From: Heterocephalus glaber
Taxonomy: Eukaryota; Chordata; Mammalia; Rodentia; Bathyergidae
Length of the DNA stretch: 64,000 bases
Direction: 5' to 3'
Assembly: GCF_000247695.1 (NCBI RefSeq)
Contig: NW_004624881.1
Location: 569,289-633,288 of the forward strand
Part shown: positions 44,954 through 58,540 of the stretch, piece after piece
How positions within the stretch are numbered: the stretch's first letter is position 1
Layout of the letters: the number at the start of each line of letters is the position of its first letter
Notes under the pieces: model-generated
The model's input: the letters and a program-made list of their open reading frames with translations, nothing else
Told to the model about the DNA's origin: nothing
Databases searched by the model: none
Translations under genes and position numbers: made by a program

Positions 44954-47362
44954 GGACTATGAAAATCCAGAAAACATAGCAGGGAAGTAGCATCAGAGAA
45001 GAAGGAACCAGGGACCATATATGAACTATAAGGGTACACCTCCATAAGCCAGCCAGATACACAGAAGTGAAATTAATTAATCACACAGGTGGCTCTCAAG
45101 CAAGTCAAGTTGACACTTATTCCTAATGACAGTCAGGTCCTCACTTTGGAAGGATTGTACAAATTTGTGAGCATTGATGACATTTTCTATCACCATTATA
45201 ATTTACATATTTGATTCTAGTTTGTAATTTAAAATTGATGATGTTAAATTAGTTGGATGATTCTTTATATCCTTATTTTCATGTTTATCATAAACATAGT
45301 GAGACCACCTGACACATAACAGCTGGCTGTATATGAGCATGCAACACTCTAGGGTGACAGCACAAAAATCAGACAATTAGAATGTTTATGGTGAAGGTAA
45401 TAACTAAGCAACTGAGCCAACTCATCCAGAGAATTCATAAATCAACCAAGCAAAGGGAAATACACCCTAAATGATGTAGAAGGACTTGCATTGTTGACAA
45501 AGTAGTCAGAGTGTTGGTTTCTTTCAGGAGAGATTCTACCACACCAGATGTATTTATCCAACTATAGCAGGAGGTGTTTACTTCCACCCCATTCTGCCTG
45601 GTTCACCCAACAGACAGTACAAAAAAGTCATGTTATCAAAAACAAATGTCTCAAGAGAATTAAAGTTTTCGATGCAACCATAGGTTGTGCAATAGGTTGT
45701 TAGGCTGTGGTAGCCAATGTTTGAGATAGATTTCTTATTATAATTTTATTTACATTTATGCAAAGCAAACAGGAGCATTTTGCAAAAAGATGCCTATTTA
45801 GATGGGTTTATATCTGAGGCTAAATTCTTTTTCACAATCAGGGAAACTTGAGAATTTGTTTACACTGAGAGGAAGGACATGTAGTAAGAAGAGATGGAGA
45901 ATGAAACTAATTGATTATGATTATCCCAAACTGTCATTTTGACAAAGGAAATACAATTGCCATAGGGCAGTTTGTATCTGTGATCCTCACCCTGTCAGCA
46001 GTAGCAGCTTCATCAATTAATTTGCTTTAGATTGTAACAGTCTATGCTCAAATGATTCTCTTTTTATTGTAAATACAGCTAAGAGAAGAAACAACATGTA
46101 AGTCAAAGAATCACCAGAGAAAATAATTCCAATAAAATATTTTGTAAAACACTCAAAAGCCACATGAATGTACCCCTGTAAGCAAATTATTATTATTATA
46201 CAAATGCAAGGCAGAAAATGGTAAATGTTTTTATGGCAAAGTAATTATCTACAAAATATTACAAATGCCAAAGAAAATGTTTTCAATATTATAATATTGG
46301 AATTCTCTTTTTACCAATGGAAATAAAGTAAAATGAAGATAAAATCACTCAGTATGACTAATTTAAATACTGAAAACAAAATTAGTAAGCAACTATTTTA
46401 TTATTTGAATGCTTCAAAACAAGCAGAGGTAAATGAATTAAAGTTAAAATAAATTTAGAATAGATTTTAGAAAAGCTCTAAAATCAACCAAAGGGGAGGT
46501 CTGCAGAGAAAGTTGTCACCACATTAAATATTAGAATCCATATCCAGTGAAAGGTTACATCTAGGAGGAGTATTTCAAATCTTTTTATAAAATATGCAGA
46601 CAAGGACATATCAGAATGAAACAGGAAATATACTGCCAGTAGGAAAATAGAACTTTGGCATCCAGTATGACATCACTCCTTGCATAAGTAACAGTGCGAA
46701 GAGGGAAAGAAAGAATCACACACTAGACTTGAAGAGCAATGTGCAGCAAATCTCTCTTCTCTGAGGAGAGAGAAATGTGCAGTGTGACTGGCCTGGTGTT
46801 CCTTAGATCAAAGTCATTGTCAAAGAAATCTCAGGTTCATGCATTAGATCTGTTAGGGGAAACTGAGGAGATCATCAGCCACAGAAGGACCGCATCTCAA
46901 TCATGCTCCAGACCAGGACCTAGAGAATGAGGAGCAGGTGAAGAATTTCCAAACCCAATGGCTGACAAAGAAGCTCTCCTACAATGGGTCTGACACTGCC
47001 AAAAAAACTGAAGCAAATGGGAAAATATTTGAGATGTCTAGGTAAAAATTTAAAAAGTCATTTTTGAAAGAACTGAAAAAAGATTTCTGGAACTTGATTT
47101 CATTTTAAATACTGTATTGCTTAATTCTCTCATCCTATGAGTATAGAAATTGAAAGATAGCAGCAGTTTGGGGAAACGAAATCACAACAGAAATATTTAC
47201 ATTCACTAGATTTCAAGATACTTTATTTTATCCCCTTATTGTCTCCTCAGTTCCTGATTAGAAGACACACTGTAGGTCTAATGGGTGCTCAGAATCCTGC
47301 TCGTAGCATCATCCGCTCACTGTACCCTCTGACTCTGCAGAGACCACAGCATGTGGGCAGAC
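44954..47362 (+). repeat. Duplicated OR-upstream block, copy A
   Basis: 44954-45830 aligns by eye with about 55150-56040. 45780-47362 aligns with about 58540-60130, with many substitutions and small indels. Shared phrases include ATATGAGCATGCAACA (45332), TTAGATCTGTTAGGGGAAA (46841) and GTTCCTGATTAGAAG (47250). The first 160 bp look like a MaLR LTR piece. The block ends at the start of the OR pseudogene. Confidence 0.8.
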
Positions 47363-48453
47363 ATGGACCACCTCACCATTTTCACAGAATTCCTCCTCAT
47401 GGATGTTGCAGACTCCTGAGAGCTCAAGGTTCTGTAAGGCGTGCTGTTCTTAGTGGTTTATCTGGGAGCACTAACAGGGAATATTGTGACTGTCACTGTC
47501 ATCATGAGAGACACACATCTGCACTCTGACATGTACTTTTTTTATAAGCAACATGGCCCTCCTAGACCTCAGTAGTGTCTCAGTTGTTGTTCCCAAGGCT
47601 GTAGTGAACACCATGACAGGCAGTAAGACCATATCCCTGGCAGAATGTGTTGCACAGATTTTCCTATATACACTTTTTTAAGAGGTGGAGATTCCCCTCC
47701 TGGTGGTCATGTCTTATGATCGCTATGTGGCCATTTGCCACCCTCTGCACTATGGACTCATCATCACCACGAGTCTGTGCTCCCAGGCCACAGCTGGCTC
47801 CTGGGCCTCTGGTCTGGTCTACTCTGCTATGCACACAAGAGCTCTGTTCAGGCTTCATTTCACCAAAACCAATGTGATCCAGAAACATTTCTGTGATATT
47901 TCTCAAATTCTGAGGATTTCATCTTCAGATGTCCAGTTTTCTGAATTTATACTCCTTGCTGTAAATGTTTGCATTGCCTCACTGTGTTGTGCCTTTATGC
48001 TAGTGTCATATGTTGATATATTTTCAACTGTTCTTAAGACCTGTTCAGTGGAATCCCATAATAAAGCCATGTCTACCTGTACCCCACAGCTGGCCATTCT
48101 CCTTTTGTTTCTCATCTCTGGTTCAGTGGCTATCTTAGGTCCCACTGCAAAGAAACCATCCCTTAAGAATCTGTTAACATGGCCAGGGATTTAGCTCAGT
48201 GGTTTCGCCACCTGCTGCACAAGCGCAAGGAGCCGAGTTCAATCCCCAGTGCCAAAACAAACAAACAAACAAATAGAATCTGTTGACTGCCATATTCTAC
48301 ACCATGGTGCTCCCATCTGTGAAGCACATCATCTACTGTATATCCAACAGGGATATCAATGCTGCTTTGAAAAGAATGTTCAAGAGATTCCCTGAGCTTT
48401 CAGTGAAAAATTTCTTGACCAAAACTAAAACCTCATCTATCTTTGCAAAGTAG
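47363..48453 (+). pseudogene. Olfactory receptor pseudogene, family 14-like, split by a SINE
   Basis: Odorant receptor GPCR relic. From ATG 47363 the frame has EFLLMDVAD, two stops close together (near 47416 and 47434), a TM1 with LVVYLGALTGNI, a frameshift near 47540, then VMSYDRYVAICHPLHYG with an intact DRY. TM5 and TM6 follow, and the C-terminal part is interrupted at 48176-48274 by a SINE. After it come LPSVKHIIYCISNRD (TM7 region; the usual NPxIY is changed) and the stop TAG 48451-48453. Family 14 resemblance rests on the N-terminal and TM1 text. Confidence 0.9.
48176..48274 (+). mobile_element. ID-like SINE inside the OR pseudogene
   Basis: GATTTAGCTCAGTGGTTTCG (box A) and GAGTTCAATCCCC (box B), ending in (AAAC)n. 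The duplication AGAATCTGTT is at 48166-48175 and 48275-48284. Confidence 0.95.
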
Positions 48454-51299
48454 TTTTATTCATTAATGTTGTATATTCTTAAATTTTGAACTACTCCTGT
48501 GCACTGTGCATTTTTAGCTGACTCTGTGTATTTTTATTGTCTATATGTGTCCTCATGTGTTTTTTTATGGTGAAGTACAAATGTATATCTTAATTTTCTT
48601 GCTCAGTATTTTTTATATTTTATATCCCTTTCCTGAAACACTACAAGTCTTGTGTATTTTGACAAAATATTTTGAAAATATTTTCAATATATGAAGTTAA
48701 GAGTAAAGATGGGCACCATAAGGAACAAGGCATGAGTTATATGTTCAACGTTAATACACGTCCGTGCTGTTGAGAGAAGCTCAGGTGCTGAGTCTGACCA
48801 ACCTGGAGAAGTGCACTGAGTGGTTCTGTGAGAAGACCCTGCTGTCTGCACTGTGCTCTTCGCATTCAGTCTTCCACTCAGGCTGGGATTAGTAACAAGG
48901 AGATTATACAAGGGGAAAACTTGGGCCTGAGAACAAGATAGGGTGATCAACACTGAGATCCTCAGAGGCTTCTTTCCTGCATTTACTAAAAACATTTTTA
49001 TTCACTCAGTGAAAAGTAGGACACAAAACAACTGAATTTCCCCCAAATTTTATTTTGGAAGGTTTGCTTTCTGCCTGTGTTCTGAATGAATAGATGAATC
49101 TCATGCTTTATTTACTCAAATTTGTGCATAAAGGAAAAAAAATATCACATGATTAATCCTCTCAAAATACACCCCTCATTTGGAACAAAATCACCTCATT
49201 CTTGCCACTTTCTGCAAGTCCTCTTTGTGTCTTTATGGATGTGATCAAATGCACAGTGCATTCCTGATGGATGTCATCTAGTGGAAAGGCAGGCTTACAG
49301 AAATATGACTGTGCATCCTCATCCACCTGAGCACTCAGCTGGTCCAGTGTGACTTCTAGCTCTGGCACCAAGTCAAAATGGTCATTGAAAGGGGAGCACG
49401 CTGAAAGATTCATATCATCAAGGTAGATGTGACATTACAACTAAAGACATCCATGAAATGAGACTTCTGAAACTGCTTCAGATAGAGGCAGTTATGATGG
49501 GATGAGTGCACTGAAGCCAGCTGGAGTGTTTTGAGGAGAATGAATGGCAATGTGAATTTTACTGAATTGTTTAAATTAGAGATTCACTGTATATTTTGAC
49601 AAGAACTTGTATAATTTGAGAAAGTATTTAAGTAGCTTTCTACCCTTTATAATGAGCCAGACTGTCAAAATATCATTTGGGATCTTAATATAAAGAGATA
49701 TGAAGGGGCCTATGTTCTGGGAGAACATGGTCTTGTGACCCTTGAATCTTGCACAATGAGAATGTCATGGGCAACTCCAGGGCACCTTAGGAACAAATAT
49801 TTCAATCATTTCATGATTGACAAAGTTTCAATACTCAATCATGTAATTGTGTTTCTTGCTCTCTTGTGAGCATAGTATGATTCCTACCATGTTACCTGTG
49901 TTCCCCTCAATGTATGAGTTTCAGGAATCTCTAGAGATGCTAAATGGCTTATTTAATAACTCTAGTCTCTAATAAAGAAATATTCTGAACTGATCACCCA
50001 GTTTCTATGCATGAGTCCTGCTGTTCGTTGAAGTTACTCCCAAGTTCTGACCAGAAGTCTTTTAGGATTTCTAGTGCAGTCTAGTTATAGAAGTGCAATG
50101 GAATTCTTGCTAAGGGAAAGAATATAGAAGGAGAGGAGGGAGAGAGAGAGCAAACAATTGAATGTATTATTCCAGTGTAGCGATTCCCTATGCAAGTGCA
50201 CTCATACCTACTGCAAATGTGTACTTTTAAAATTTTTAATTACAAATTACATAGGTTTATTAATATTCTGTGCTATATTTTCCCACAGTGAAAGTATTAG
50301 TGACTACAGGGAAGTGAGACAGACTCTTTAAAACCAGTAAAATTTTTTATAAATTGAAGAATAGGTAAAAAAGAGAATAAAAAGTGCATCCCCCTATTTC
50401 TCAAGTGCTCAGCATCAGAAATGCTATGCTTATCAGGTATGGTATTTGCAGCAAATATTTTAATTTAGTAAGCACATGTGATTATTGAATATAGATAGTT
50501 AAGATGATCAGAATTTTCTAATTATACAGTCATGACACCAGAGAGGCAATTGATAGTCATGAGTCCAATCAGGGTAATTATGTAGTATATGGTGAATAAA
50601 TTCCTGATTTTTTTCTTCTTCTTCTTCAAAAAATAGTGCAACATAGAACCAAAGTATCACTATGAGTGCCCCTTTTTCTTATTAGTGTAGACAGTGAGAT
50701 GCTATTTTATGGGGCATAACTAGCAGATATGGACAGCAGAGTTGGGAAAAGTTTCTCCCCAAAGCTGAGTCTCAGACCACCATGGAGGGCTTTGGCCATG
50801 GGCTGGGTGGTTCAAGAGAACTGTCTCCTCTTGAACACAGAGACAACCTGCAGAAACCCCTGTGGAGACCCTGAAACAACTCTCTGCCTACCCATTCTCA
50901 AAGTCATCGTGAGGTAGTCACTGCTGCAGCAAGAAAGAGGTCTCTTGCATAGACCCATTAGCAACAATCACTAACAAGGCAATTCAAGATTTCAAGTGAT
51001 AGAATGCAAATGTTCACTGAATCCACCTTGATTTTCACACAACAGCTCAAAGGATGGTGACCTGGAGTGAGGGGTGAAGCTGAGAAACCAAATTATGAGA
51101 ACTAATCAACCCACATTCCCATCCTTTCTCTGTCTACTACATAAATTCTCAGATACCATATGTTCAGCACTGCATGGAACCAAGAAAGAAATCAAAAGGC
51201 AAGTTGGAAAATATCTCAATACAAATTATTACTACTCATTTCTAGTTTCATTTTATTACTCTGCCCATTGGCTACAGGTCACATGGCAGGGCTACAGAC
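48454..51299. other. Unassigned AT-rich DNA between OR pseudogenes
   Basis: No coding motif. 49440-49580 has a TTTTGAGGAGAATGAATGG stretch that loosely resembles the end of the mariner-like relic at 11235-11335, too weak to call. A (GA)-rich stretch is at 50135-50150. Confidence 0.4.
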
Positions 51300-51850
51300 A
51301 TGGACAGACTCACAATCTTCACAGAATTCCTCCTCCTGGACATCACAAGCTCCCAGATGCTCCCCACACCTCACCTGGTCTGATGTTTTTCATGCCCTAT
51401 GTGGGAACTCCTGCTGGGCATCTCCCCACCATTTCTGCCCTCATCATCGACCCAAGACCACACTTTACAATGTACTTCTTTACATGGAGTTCTTCCCTCA
51501 TAGATTTTGGTTACATTTCTGTTCCTGTTTTTAAATAATTCATGAATTATCTGACATGAAGCAAATAGCTTTTTCTTCCAGCCTGTGGCACTCAAACTTT
51601 CCTACTTCATTACTTTTTCCTGTCCTTATGATATACACCTGCTCTGATGTCCTTGCTCCCCTCTCCACTATGCCTGCTGTGACCTCAGGGCTGTGCACAC
51701 TGGCAGCAAGGGGCTCATGGGCAGGCAGCTGGGTTACTCTGCTGTCCACACAATGACCATAACCAGATGACCTGCATGAAGACCAGTGGAATCCATTAAT
51801 ATTTCTGGGACAGACTTAGGTCCTAAGCATCTCACTGCAGACCACACAGA
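51300..51850 (+). pseudogene. Olfactory receptor pseudogene, family 14-like, badly decayed
   Basis: ATG at 51300 opens MDRLTIFTEFLLLDITSS, close to the N-terminus of the OR at 47363. RPHFTMYFFTW (TM2 region) and SVPVF follow in another frame. Later, CPCSPLHYACCDLRA (near 51650-51690) is a decayed DRY-region fragment, and LMGRQLGYSAVHT matches the TM4 area. Large parts, including TM3 and everything after TM4, are missing. Confidence 0.8.
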
Positions 51851-51889
51851 TTCCTAAGTGTGTGGCTCTTGCTTTAAGCACTTGCACTT

Positions 51890-53480
51890 CACTCTGTTCT
51901 GTCAACTTATTCATCTCCTGTGTTTTCATATTATATTTTTGATTTTTAGTAGTGTATGTTTGAGGTATATAATAGTTCCATTCTTCCTGGTAAGTAGGTA
52001 CATGCACATATCATCTTTGTTTTTCTTTTAATTCAGCTCCCCTACACCCCGTTTTCACCCCTCCATTTCTTAGTCCCATTCTCTGCAAAAAAATTATCCT
52101 CTTATTTTATACAATCTATTTTTATCTTTCATCATTTATCTTTTGGGGTTTTCACATAAGAGAAACCATGTGTTATTTATGCTGTGAGTCTGTTGACTTC
52201 ACTTAACACAATGATCTCAATGAGCATTCATTTTTCTCTAAATAACTAAGGTTCATCCTTCTTTATGAGAGGGTAGTACTCCATGAGTACACAGCTCTCA
52301 TATTCTTTATCCATTCATCTATTGATGGACACGTAGGCAGATTCCAAGATTTAGCTACTATGAGCACTGGTGCTATAAACACAGGTATGCATATATTAAA
52401 TGAAATAGGATGTAGTTAGCTCTTTCAGGAAGATATCTAGAAGGGGAATAGCTGGGTCAAATACAATTTTAATTTTTTTTACTAATAGCCATACTGATTT
52501 TGATAGTGGTTGTACTAGTTGACATTCCCATCTAAAATGTTATTACCTGATTTCTTGATGATACCTAATCTTTCTGAGGTAACATGGAATCTCAGTATTA
52601 TTTTAATTTTCATTTTTAATGGACAGATATGTTGAACACTTTTCACATATTTATTGGCCATTTATAATTCTTCAGACAAGTGTCTATGCATTTCAGTTTC
52701 CTATTTTTGGTTGTAACTTATTTGGGATTGGTCTAATATCATTTAGTATTTCATATATCATAGATATTGTTCCTCTGTCCAAAGATTAGCTGGAAAAATA
52801 TTTTCCTACTCTACACATTGTCTCTTCAGGTTGTTTGATGTTTCTTTTACTGTCCAGAAGCTTTAAAATTTGCAATGATTTCATTTGTTAATTCTTGGTA
52901 CTGTATCATGTGCAACTGATGTGTGCAGAAAGTACTTACCTATTCCTCTGTTTTCAAGAACTTTACATATTATTTTAGTTTTGTGTGCTTCATTTTTATC
53001 ATTTAGATCTTTGCTTCAAGTTGATTTTAGTTTGCCAAATTGTGTGACCTATGGGTATCAATAGACCTTCTCCATATGTATAGCCAGGTTACCTATTAAA
53101 ATTTATTACAGAGGATATCTTTACTCCAGAGTATGATCTTGGTTCCTTCATCAAACATAGCTGAAAGTCCCTGGAGTTGTTTCTACACCCTATATTTTGT
53201 TACATGGAACCACGTGTCTGTTTTTAACTCAATATCATGTTTTATTTACCATAAGAAGTTTGTAGTATAACTTGAAGTCCTGGATTGTGATGCCTGCCTT
53301 TTGGTTTGATTTTGTTACCCAGGATTGCTTTCGCTATTCTGGGTTCCTTCTGATTCCATAAGTATTTTAGAATGGATTTCTCTTTGCAGTGAGCAATGAT
53401 ATTTAGTTTTTTGATTGGGACAGATATAAATCTGTGCCTCAATTTTGTAAATATGGCCATTTTGATAATATTGTTTCAGT
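51890..53480 (-). mobile_element. L1 3' fragment (minus strand)
   Basis: Reverse complement of L1 3' UTR and ORF2 tail. Plus-strand phrases include AGGGTAGTACTCCATGAG (52269) and GGGAATAGCTGGGTCAAAT (52444). The minus-strand frame 53242-53460 has KEPRIAKAILGNKIKPKG, the ORF2 C-terminal motif. It is older than the 29440 copy. Confidence 0.85.
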
Positions 53481-54985
53481 AATAATATTGTTATACAGTA
53501 ATTGAACCTAATTTCTATTTTCTGATATTATGTTTGATCCCCTTTTTTCGGACTACAGGAGTTTTTGATCTAAAAAGCTCTCACTTGGTTAAAATTTATT
53601 TAACTACATTTTTGTTTCACAGCACAGGATCCTATTTATGTAGAGAGAGATTCTCTTGTATTTTATTAAATATGTACCACTGATTTTCCAATTTGAAATT
53701 ACACATTAAATGAAAGCAGCTTGCATATCAAATTTTCTTTGCAATACATGCATTGCAGATATTTTTCTTCCACTTTTGTCTTAATTTTAATATATTTTAG
53801 TTTTACAATTTATTCAATCATGACTTACTCTTTTTAAATATATGTTATGGTCACAGGTAAATTCATTATGACCTGTATCTCTGATTTTGTACATAGCACA
53901 CATGGTGATAGTGAGTCCATCAGGCTTGGGCAGCCCCACCACTATGACTTTGCCCATTGCAGTCCACACAGCCTCTCCTTTGGGCTGATGCTGCTTGTTC
54001 CTAGTGGCTTCCCTTGGTCATTATTTACATTCTTGGACTTTCTCACTTCTGGCGGTCTCCATTGCAACTTTGGCTTCATTCCCACAGCTTCATACAACAA
54101 ACTCTCAGAAGCTTCATGTCTGGCCTCTGGTAAGAAGCCTTCTGGCCCCATAATCCTGAATTCTGCACCCTAAACAACCAGCAGCACATGGATGATGCCA
54201 TGGGCTATCATCAGGTTGTGAAGTGTCATGGCTCATGAATCATGGCTCCAGGAGCCTCTGACTACTAGGATAGGCAAGTATCATGAAATAACACTGAAAG
54301 AAGCAATTATCTACACAGCCATTCTTCATCAAGGGGATCAGGAGCTCACTTCTCAAATGACAAATTTATACTTAGCATCCTTTTGCCAGCAATAAATGGG
54401 GTTTTGCCAATTTGGAGTGTGTATTGATGCTATCTTTCTACTTGTTCTTGTTCAAAGGACTTAATTTCTTTAGAGTGGCACTAGTCTCTACTGAAACCAA
54501 ACTTCCTTTGATGCCAACAGTACATGTGCTTCTATTTGGGCCAAAATTTAATATTTTAAACTTTTTTCTGTTCTATATTTTACCCTAGATTTTCACTATA
54601 CATAGGCTTAAAAGCAGACAGCAGTACTTATGACACACTGTGAATGTTGCACTGCCATAAAATTTCCTACACTAGGACAATTAGTCCCCCTGCTTTAATC
54701 ACAGCCTTATAAAAAGTCTCAGGACATGGGCAGAATACAAAGTGATATTTTGATGAATGTGTTACATTAGTGCTTCTTGTCTACTTCCCTAAACCATTCT
54801 TATTCCATGTGAAAGTTTCTGAGCCTGGCCTCTATTCTCCCCATTCCTATTAGTCTTCTGGTCCACTGAACTCTAAGCAGAATCACCATCAAGTTCTGCA
54901 TACTAAATTGTAGGGCTCCTCTGTCCCTTCAAACCTTTCCAAACTCCTCCATCTAACCAATTATAAACTTCATGGTCAGGCACAG
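53481..54985. other. Unassigned DNA
   Basis: 53490-53840 may be further L1 decay. 53850-54260 is less AT-rich and may be an unnamed interspersed repeat. No coding motif was found in the 108-codon plus frame at 53847-54173 or in its antisense frame. Confidence 0.35.
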
Positions 54986-56080
54986 TCCCAGCAATGACTC
55001 TGCACCTGGTCCATTTTTTCTGGTGTGGTCCCATCTCTGGATCCAAACACATGACACCCACAAGTTAAAAGAGCAGATGTTTAATTTGGCTAATTGTTTC
55101 AGAGGATTTTGTCCTGGGCAGCTGACTTCAAGGCAGGAACATCATTATTGAAGGACATGATGAAGCCAAAGTCTAGAGCAAGGGAGTAGTGCCAGAAAGG
55201 AAGGGGTTAGAGATCAAGTATAGAATTTAAGGTCATGTCTCCATGACCAAGACAGATACATCCATAATCACACTTTACTCTTCCCATAGGTGGCTCCCAG
55301 CCCAGTCAATCTGACAATAAAGATGAATTATCACACTCAGTATCCCACATTAGAATGATTGTCCAAATCCTTCAGCATTGGTGCCACTCTCTGTTATTGT
55401 CAAAATTTATTTATTTGGTTCTAGAGAAGAAATTGCAATTCATGATGTCAAGTTACTTAGATGATTCTTTATACTATCATTTCCTCATTATTCTAACCAG
55501 AGTGTGATCATTTGACAGGTGGTAGATGTCCATATATGAGCATGTAACAGTCTTGAGACTTCAGCACATGGGGAAGAAAATTAGAATGGATGAGGGAAGA
55601 TAATAGTGACTGAGTATATTCTTCATGAAGAACCTTCAGCAAACCAACAAACCAAAGTGAATACATCATAAGTGAGCCATCAGAAGGATTTGTGTTCCCT
55701 CAGTAGCTCATATGTCAATGTTTTTCAGCAGAGTTTCCACCACATGAGATGGATTTACTCAAGTACATCGTTAGGTGTTGACAGTCATCACAATCTCTGA
55801 TGTTCATCTAACAAATGGTATATGGAAATCCCATTGCCTATATCAATTTTGAAAGAGAAGGGGAGTTTTCTGAGCAATGATAGCTTTAGCTGGAGTAGAC
55901 AATGTTTGAGCTAGTTTTCTTGTCATAACTTCATTTAAATTTATCCCAAGCCAATGTAGTAGCATTTTCCAAAAAGATGTACACATAGGTGTGCTTGTGC
56001 CCAATGTCAAATTCTTCTTTGTGCTTTAGTGCAAAGTAAGATTTATAGATAAATATTGAGTTTCAATTAGCTATAAGTGA
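54986..56080 (+). repeat. Duplicated OR-upstream block, copy B left part
   Basis: 55150-56040 aligns with 44954-45830 at an offset of about 10.2 kb. Shared phrases include AGATGATTCTTTATA (55458) and CATATATGAGCATGTAACA (55532). 54990-55330 reads as a minus-strand MaLR LTR piece (GTGGTCCCATCTCTGGATCC to CAGTCAATCTGACAATAAAG). Confidence 0.75.
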
Positions 56081-56879
56081 TCCTGGTAACAACAGAATTA
56101 CTTTCCACTTTCTGTAACATGAAATTGCTCACATGTAAGCTAGCTCAATAAATCCTACACAGATAAAATTATGGTCTGGACACACAGAGAAGAAAGCTAC
56201 CTGCAGGATCCTGTGGGCCTTTGTTTGCACCACTAGGGAAGGACCAGTAATATGCATGTCTGAGGCTACATTATTGAAAATGAAGATATTTTTGAATGTT
56301 AGTAATCAATAGAAAATTAGAGTTATGATTTTATTTCTGAACTGTTGCAATATCTCCTATTTAATTTTCTTATATAATCTGTGACATTATTTAACTTTAA
56401 AACCCTCACTGTACATTTTGTGTAGCACTACTTTAAAGTTGCCATTCTGAAAGAGTGAAAATAACCCTAAAGAGTCAGTTGGTACATCTGATACTTTGAT
56501 TGAATTTCATTACAAGGTAAAGCAGAGAACCTTAAAGACTGTGAAAATACTCTTGTTTAATATGATGTTGTGGCTTCTCTATGGTCCAACTTCTAACATA
56601 GGTTCCCCAATGTGAGGAGAACAAGGGATGATAGACTCTTTAACAGGTGGGCCTACTGAGAGGCAAATAAAGTTTAGGTTAGAGCCCTCAGAACAGTTTC
56701 ATAGAGTACCTCCAGGAGTGACCTGTGTACCAAAAGTTTGCTTCAATATAGCAAGCTTCCATCAGCTGCTCACCAGCACCAGTACCCATGCCATGCTCTT
56801 GGAAATCCAGAACTGTGTGATAAATAAATACACCGAAAAAGTAAATTCATCACCATAGGCATTTTGTTGTGCTGAGGAC
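56081..56879. other. Unassigned DNA inside copy B
   Basis: No match was seen in copy A and no coding motif. The 76-codon frame at 56628-56858 shows no family features. Confidence 0.4.
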
Positions 56880-58540
56880 AAAAAAGAACAAGACACAGGA
56901 CACAGAATGTTGGACTAGTTTTCCTGAAGGATTACAAGTTCCTACTTACTACTCTTTTCATGTATCATCATAAAAGCTACACTGAGGGAAAGGAAGCTTT
57001 GTGGAAACAGGGGAGATGAGCCTTGGTCCCTGATCCTGGGAAAGCTGTGCATCAGTCATCTGCTTTTGAGGGGAAACCTCCTGACCAGGGCAGCTTGTGG
57101 GATTGGTTGAACAAGAAAGAAACTATCTTGCATCAATATAGGACCAAAGGGGTCATAACTGTAATTGTACTTTTATACATTGCTGGTATTCTTCATCTAT
57201 TCCACAAAACAACATCTGATTCCTTAAGGAATAATTTAAGGTCTGGAAGTGAAGCCCTATCAGTGAATATTTTATGCTCTGATTTTAAATGTTTAGCCTC
57301 ACTATGGGTTGTGTATGATTTTGTAATATTTTGTGTTGAATCTCTGGAAAACATGTACACAGAGGATGTGTCCTCTTCTAATCACAGCACACTGAATGTG
57401 AAATGCTGACACTTCAGGAATTTACTATAATGTAAGTAAATTAATTTTACAATCAGTTCTGAACTTGAAAATTAATTGAAACTTCAATAATGCATGAAAA
57501 ATATTTCTTTTTTATTAAGTGTCATACACATGAACTATGTCTTAACAAACTCTATTAGAAATTTAATTTGTCTCAATGGTGTGGCGAAAGAATCCTGGCC
57601 AATTAGAGGCTGGACAAAACATGTGCTCCTTGGAGCTGGGATCACCAGGTCCCCAGATCTCATCAGAAGTGTGACCCCTACGTGTCCTTGGTGAACACTC
57701 ACCAGGCTCACAGGTATTTCAGAAGCAGGGCTGCACATATGGTCCAAACTGGAGTCTCACTGTAAAGTGACTTTGCATGTACTCACTGAAGAAAGAAGCA
57801 GTAGCAAGGATCTCATCAAGCCTCTTCCTATCGAGTAAAATCAACATTCATGTTAGTGAGTAAGGTTACACTCAGTGCTTCACTGCTCAGATTCCTTTGT
57901 ACATGTGAATTTCTGCATTTCCACTAACATTAATAATGCATAAGAACATGAACACACTAGAACATGTGAAATGCAGATTTCAAAATCTTAAGCTAAGGTA
58001 ACTATTTCAGTTCCATATGATGTATGTGTACTTGTTGAATAGAATAATCAGGCTGTATCAGATTCTGGTGTATATTTTATGTAATTACTTCTTCCAATGT
58101 TTTCCTAGGTGCTGTGTTTCATATGTGGCCCAGGTCCAAAGGCAGAAATTATAGTGAGGGAAATTTACCCTGGAATAGAGCATCAACACATGCAAATTTA
58201 ATATTGCCTTGAGCAGGATTTAAAAAGGTAACTAAAAAATCCTTAAGCTAATGGAATTTATTAGAGCATTTCATGGGAATAAATTCATGCAAGCAAACAT
58301 AGCCTTTACATTAACAAAAAAAGTTAAGATGTCTACTATAGTCATTATTATGGTCAATTTTTATTAAAAAAACTCAATTTCATATATAAAATCATAAAGC
58401 TGATTTTTAGATATGTTATTATATTTCACCCATTTCACAATTTATGGGGAATTAGCAACCATGCTCATTCTATCATCCACATTTTAAAATAGTGGGCCAA
58501 ATAATTTCAATGTATCACTAAGAACAAAAACAAGAGGGAT
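56880..58540 (+). repeat. Tandem-type duplication partner of 62590-64000
   Basis: 57095-58400 aligns by eye with 62640-63900 at an offset of about 5.5 kb. The best shared phrase is GTCTCAATGGTGTGGC, then CAATTAGAGGCTGGA, at 57570 and 63134. Another is CCATATGATGTATGTG at 58012 and 63559. No gene is contained. Confidence 0.8.

Noticed and set aside
48181..48273. Possible tRNA gene
   Set aside because: It has A and B boxes but an A-rich tail and a target duplication, so it is a tRNA-derived SINE.
49162..49413. 83-codon minus-strand frame
   Set aside because: It looks protein-like in composition, but I could not link it to any family and it lacks neighbours or splice context.
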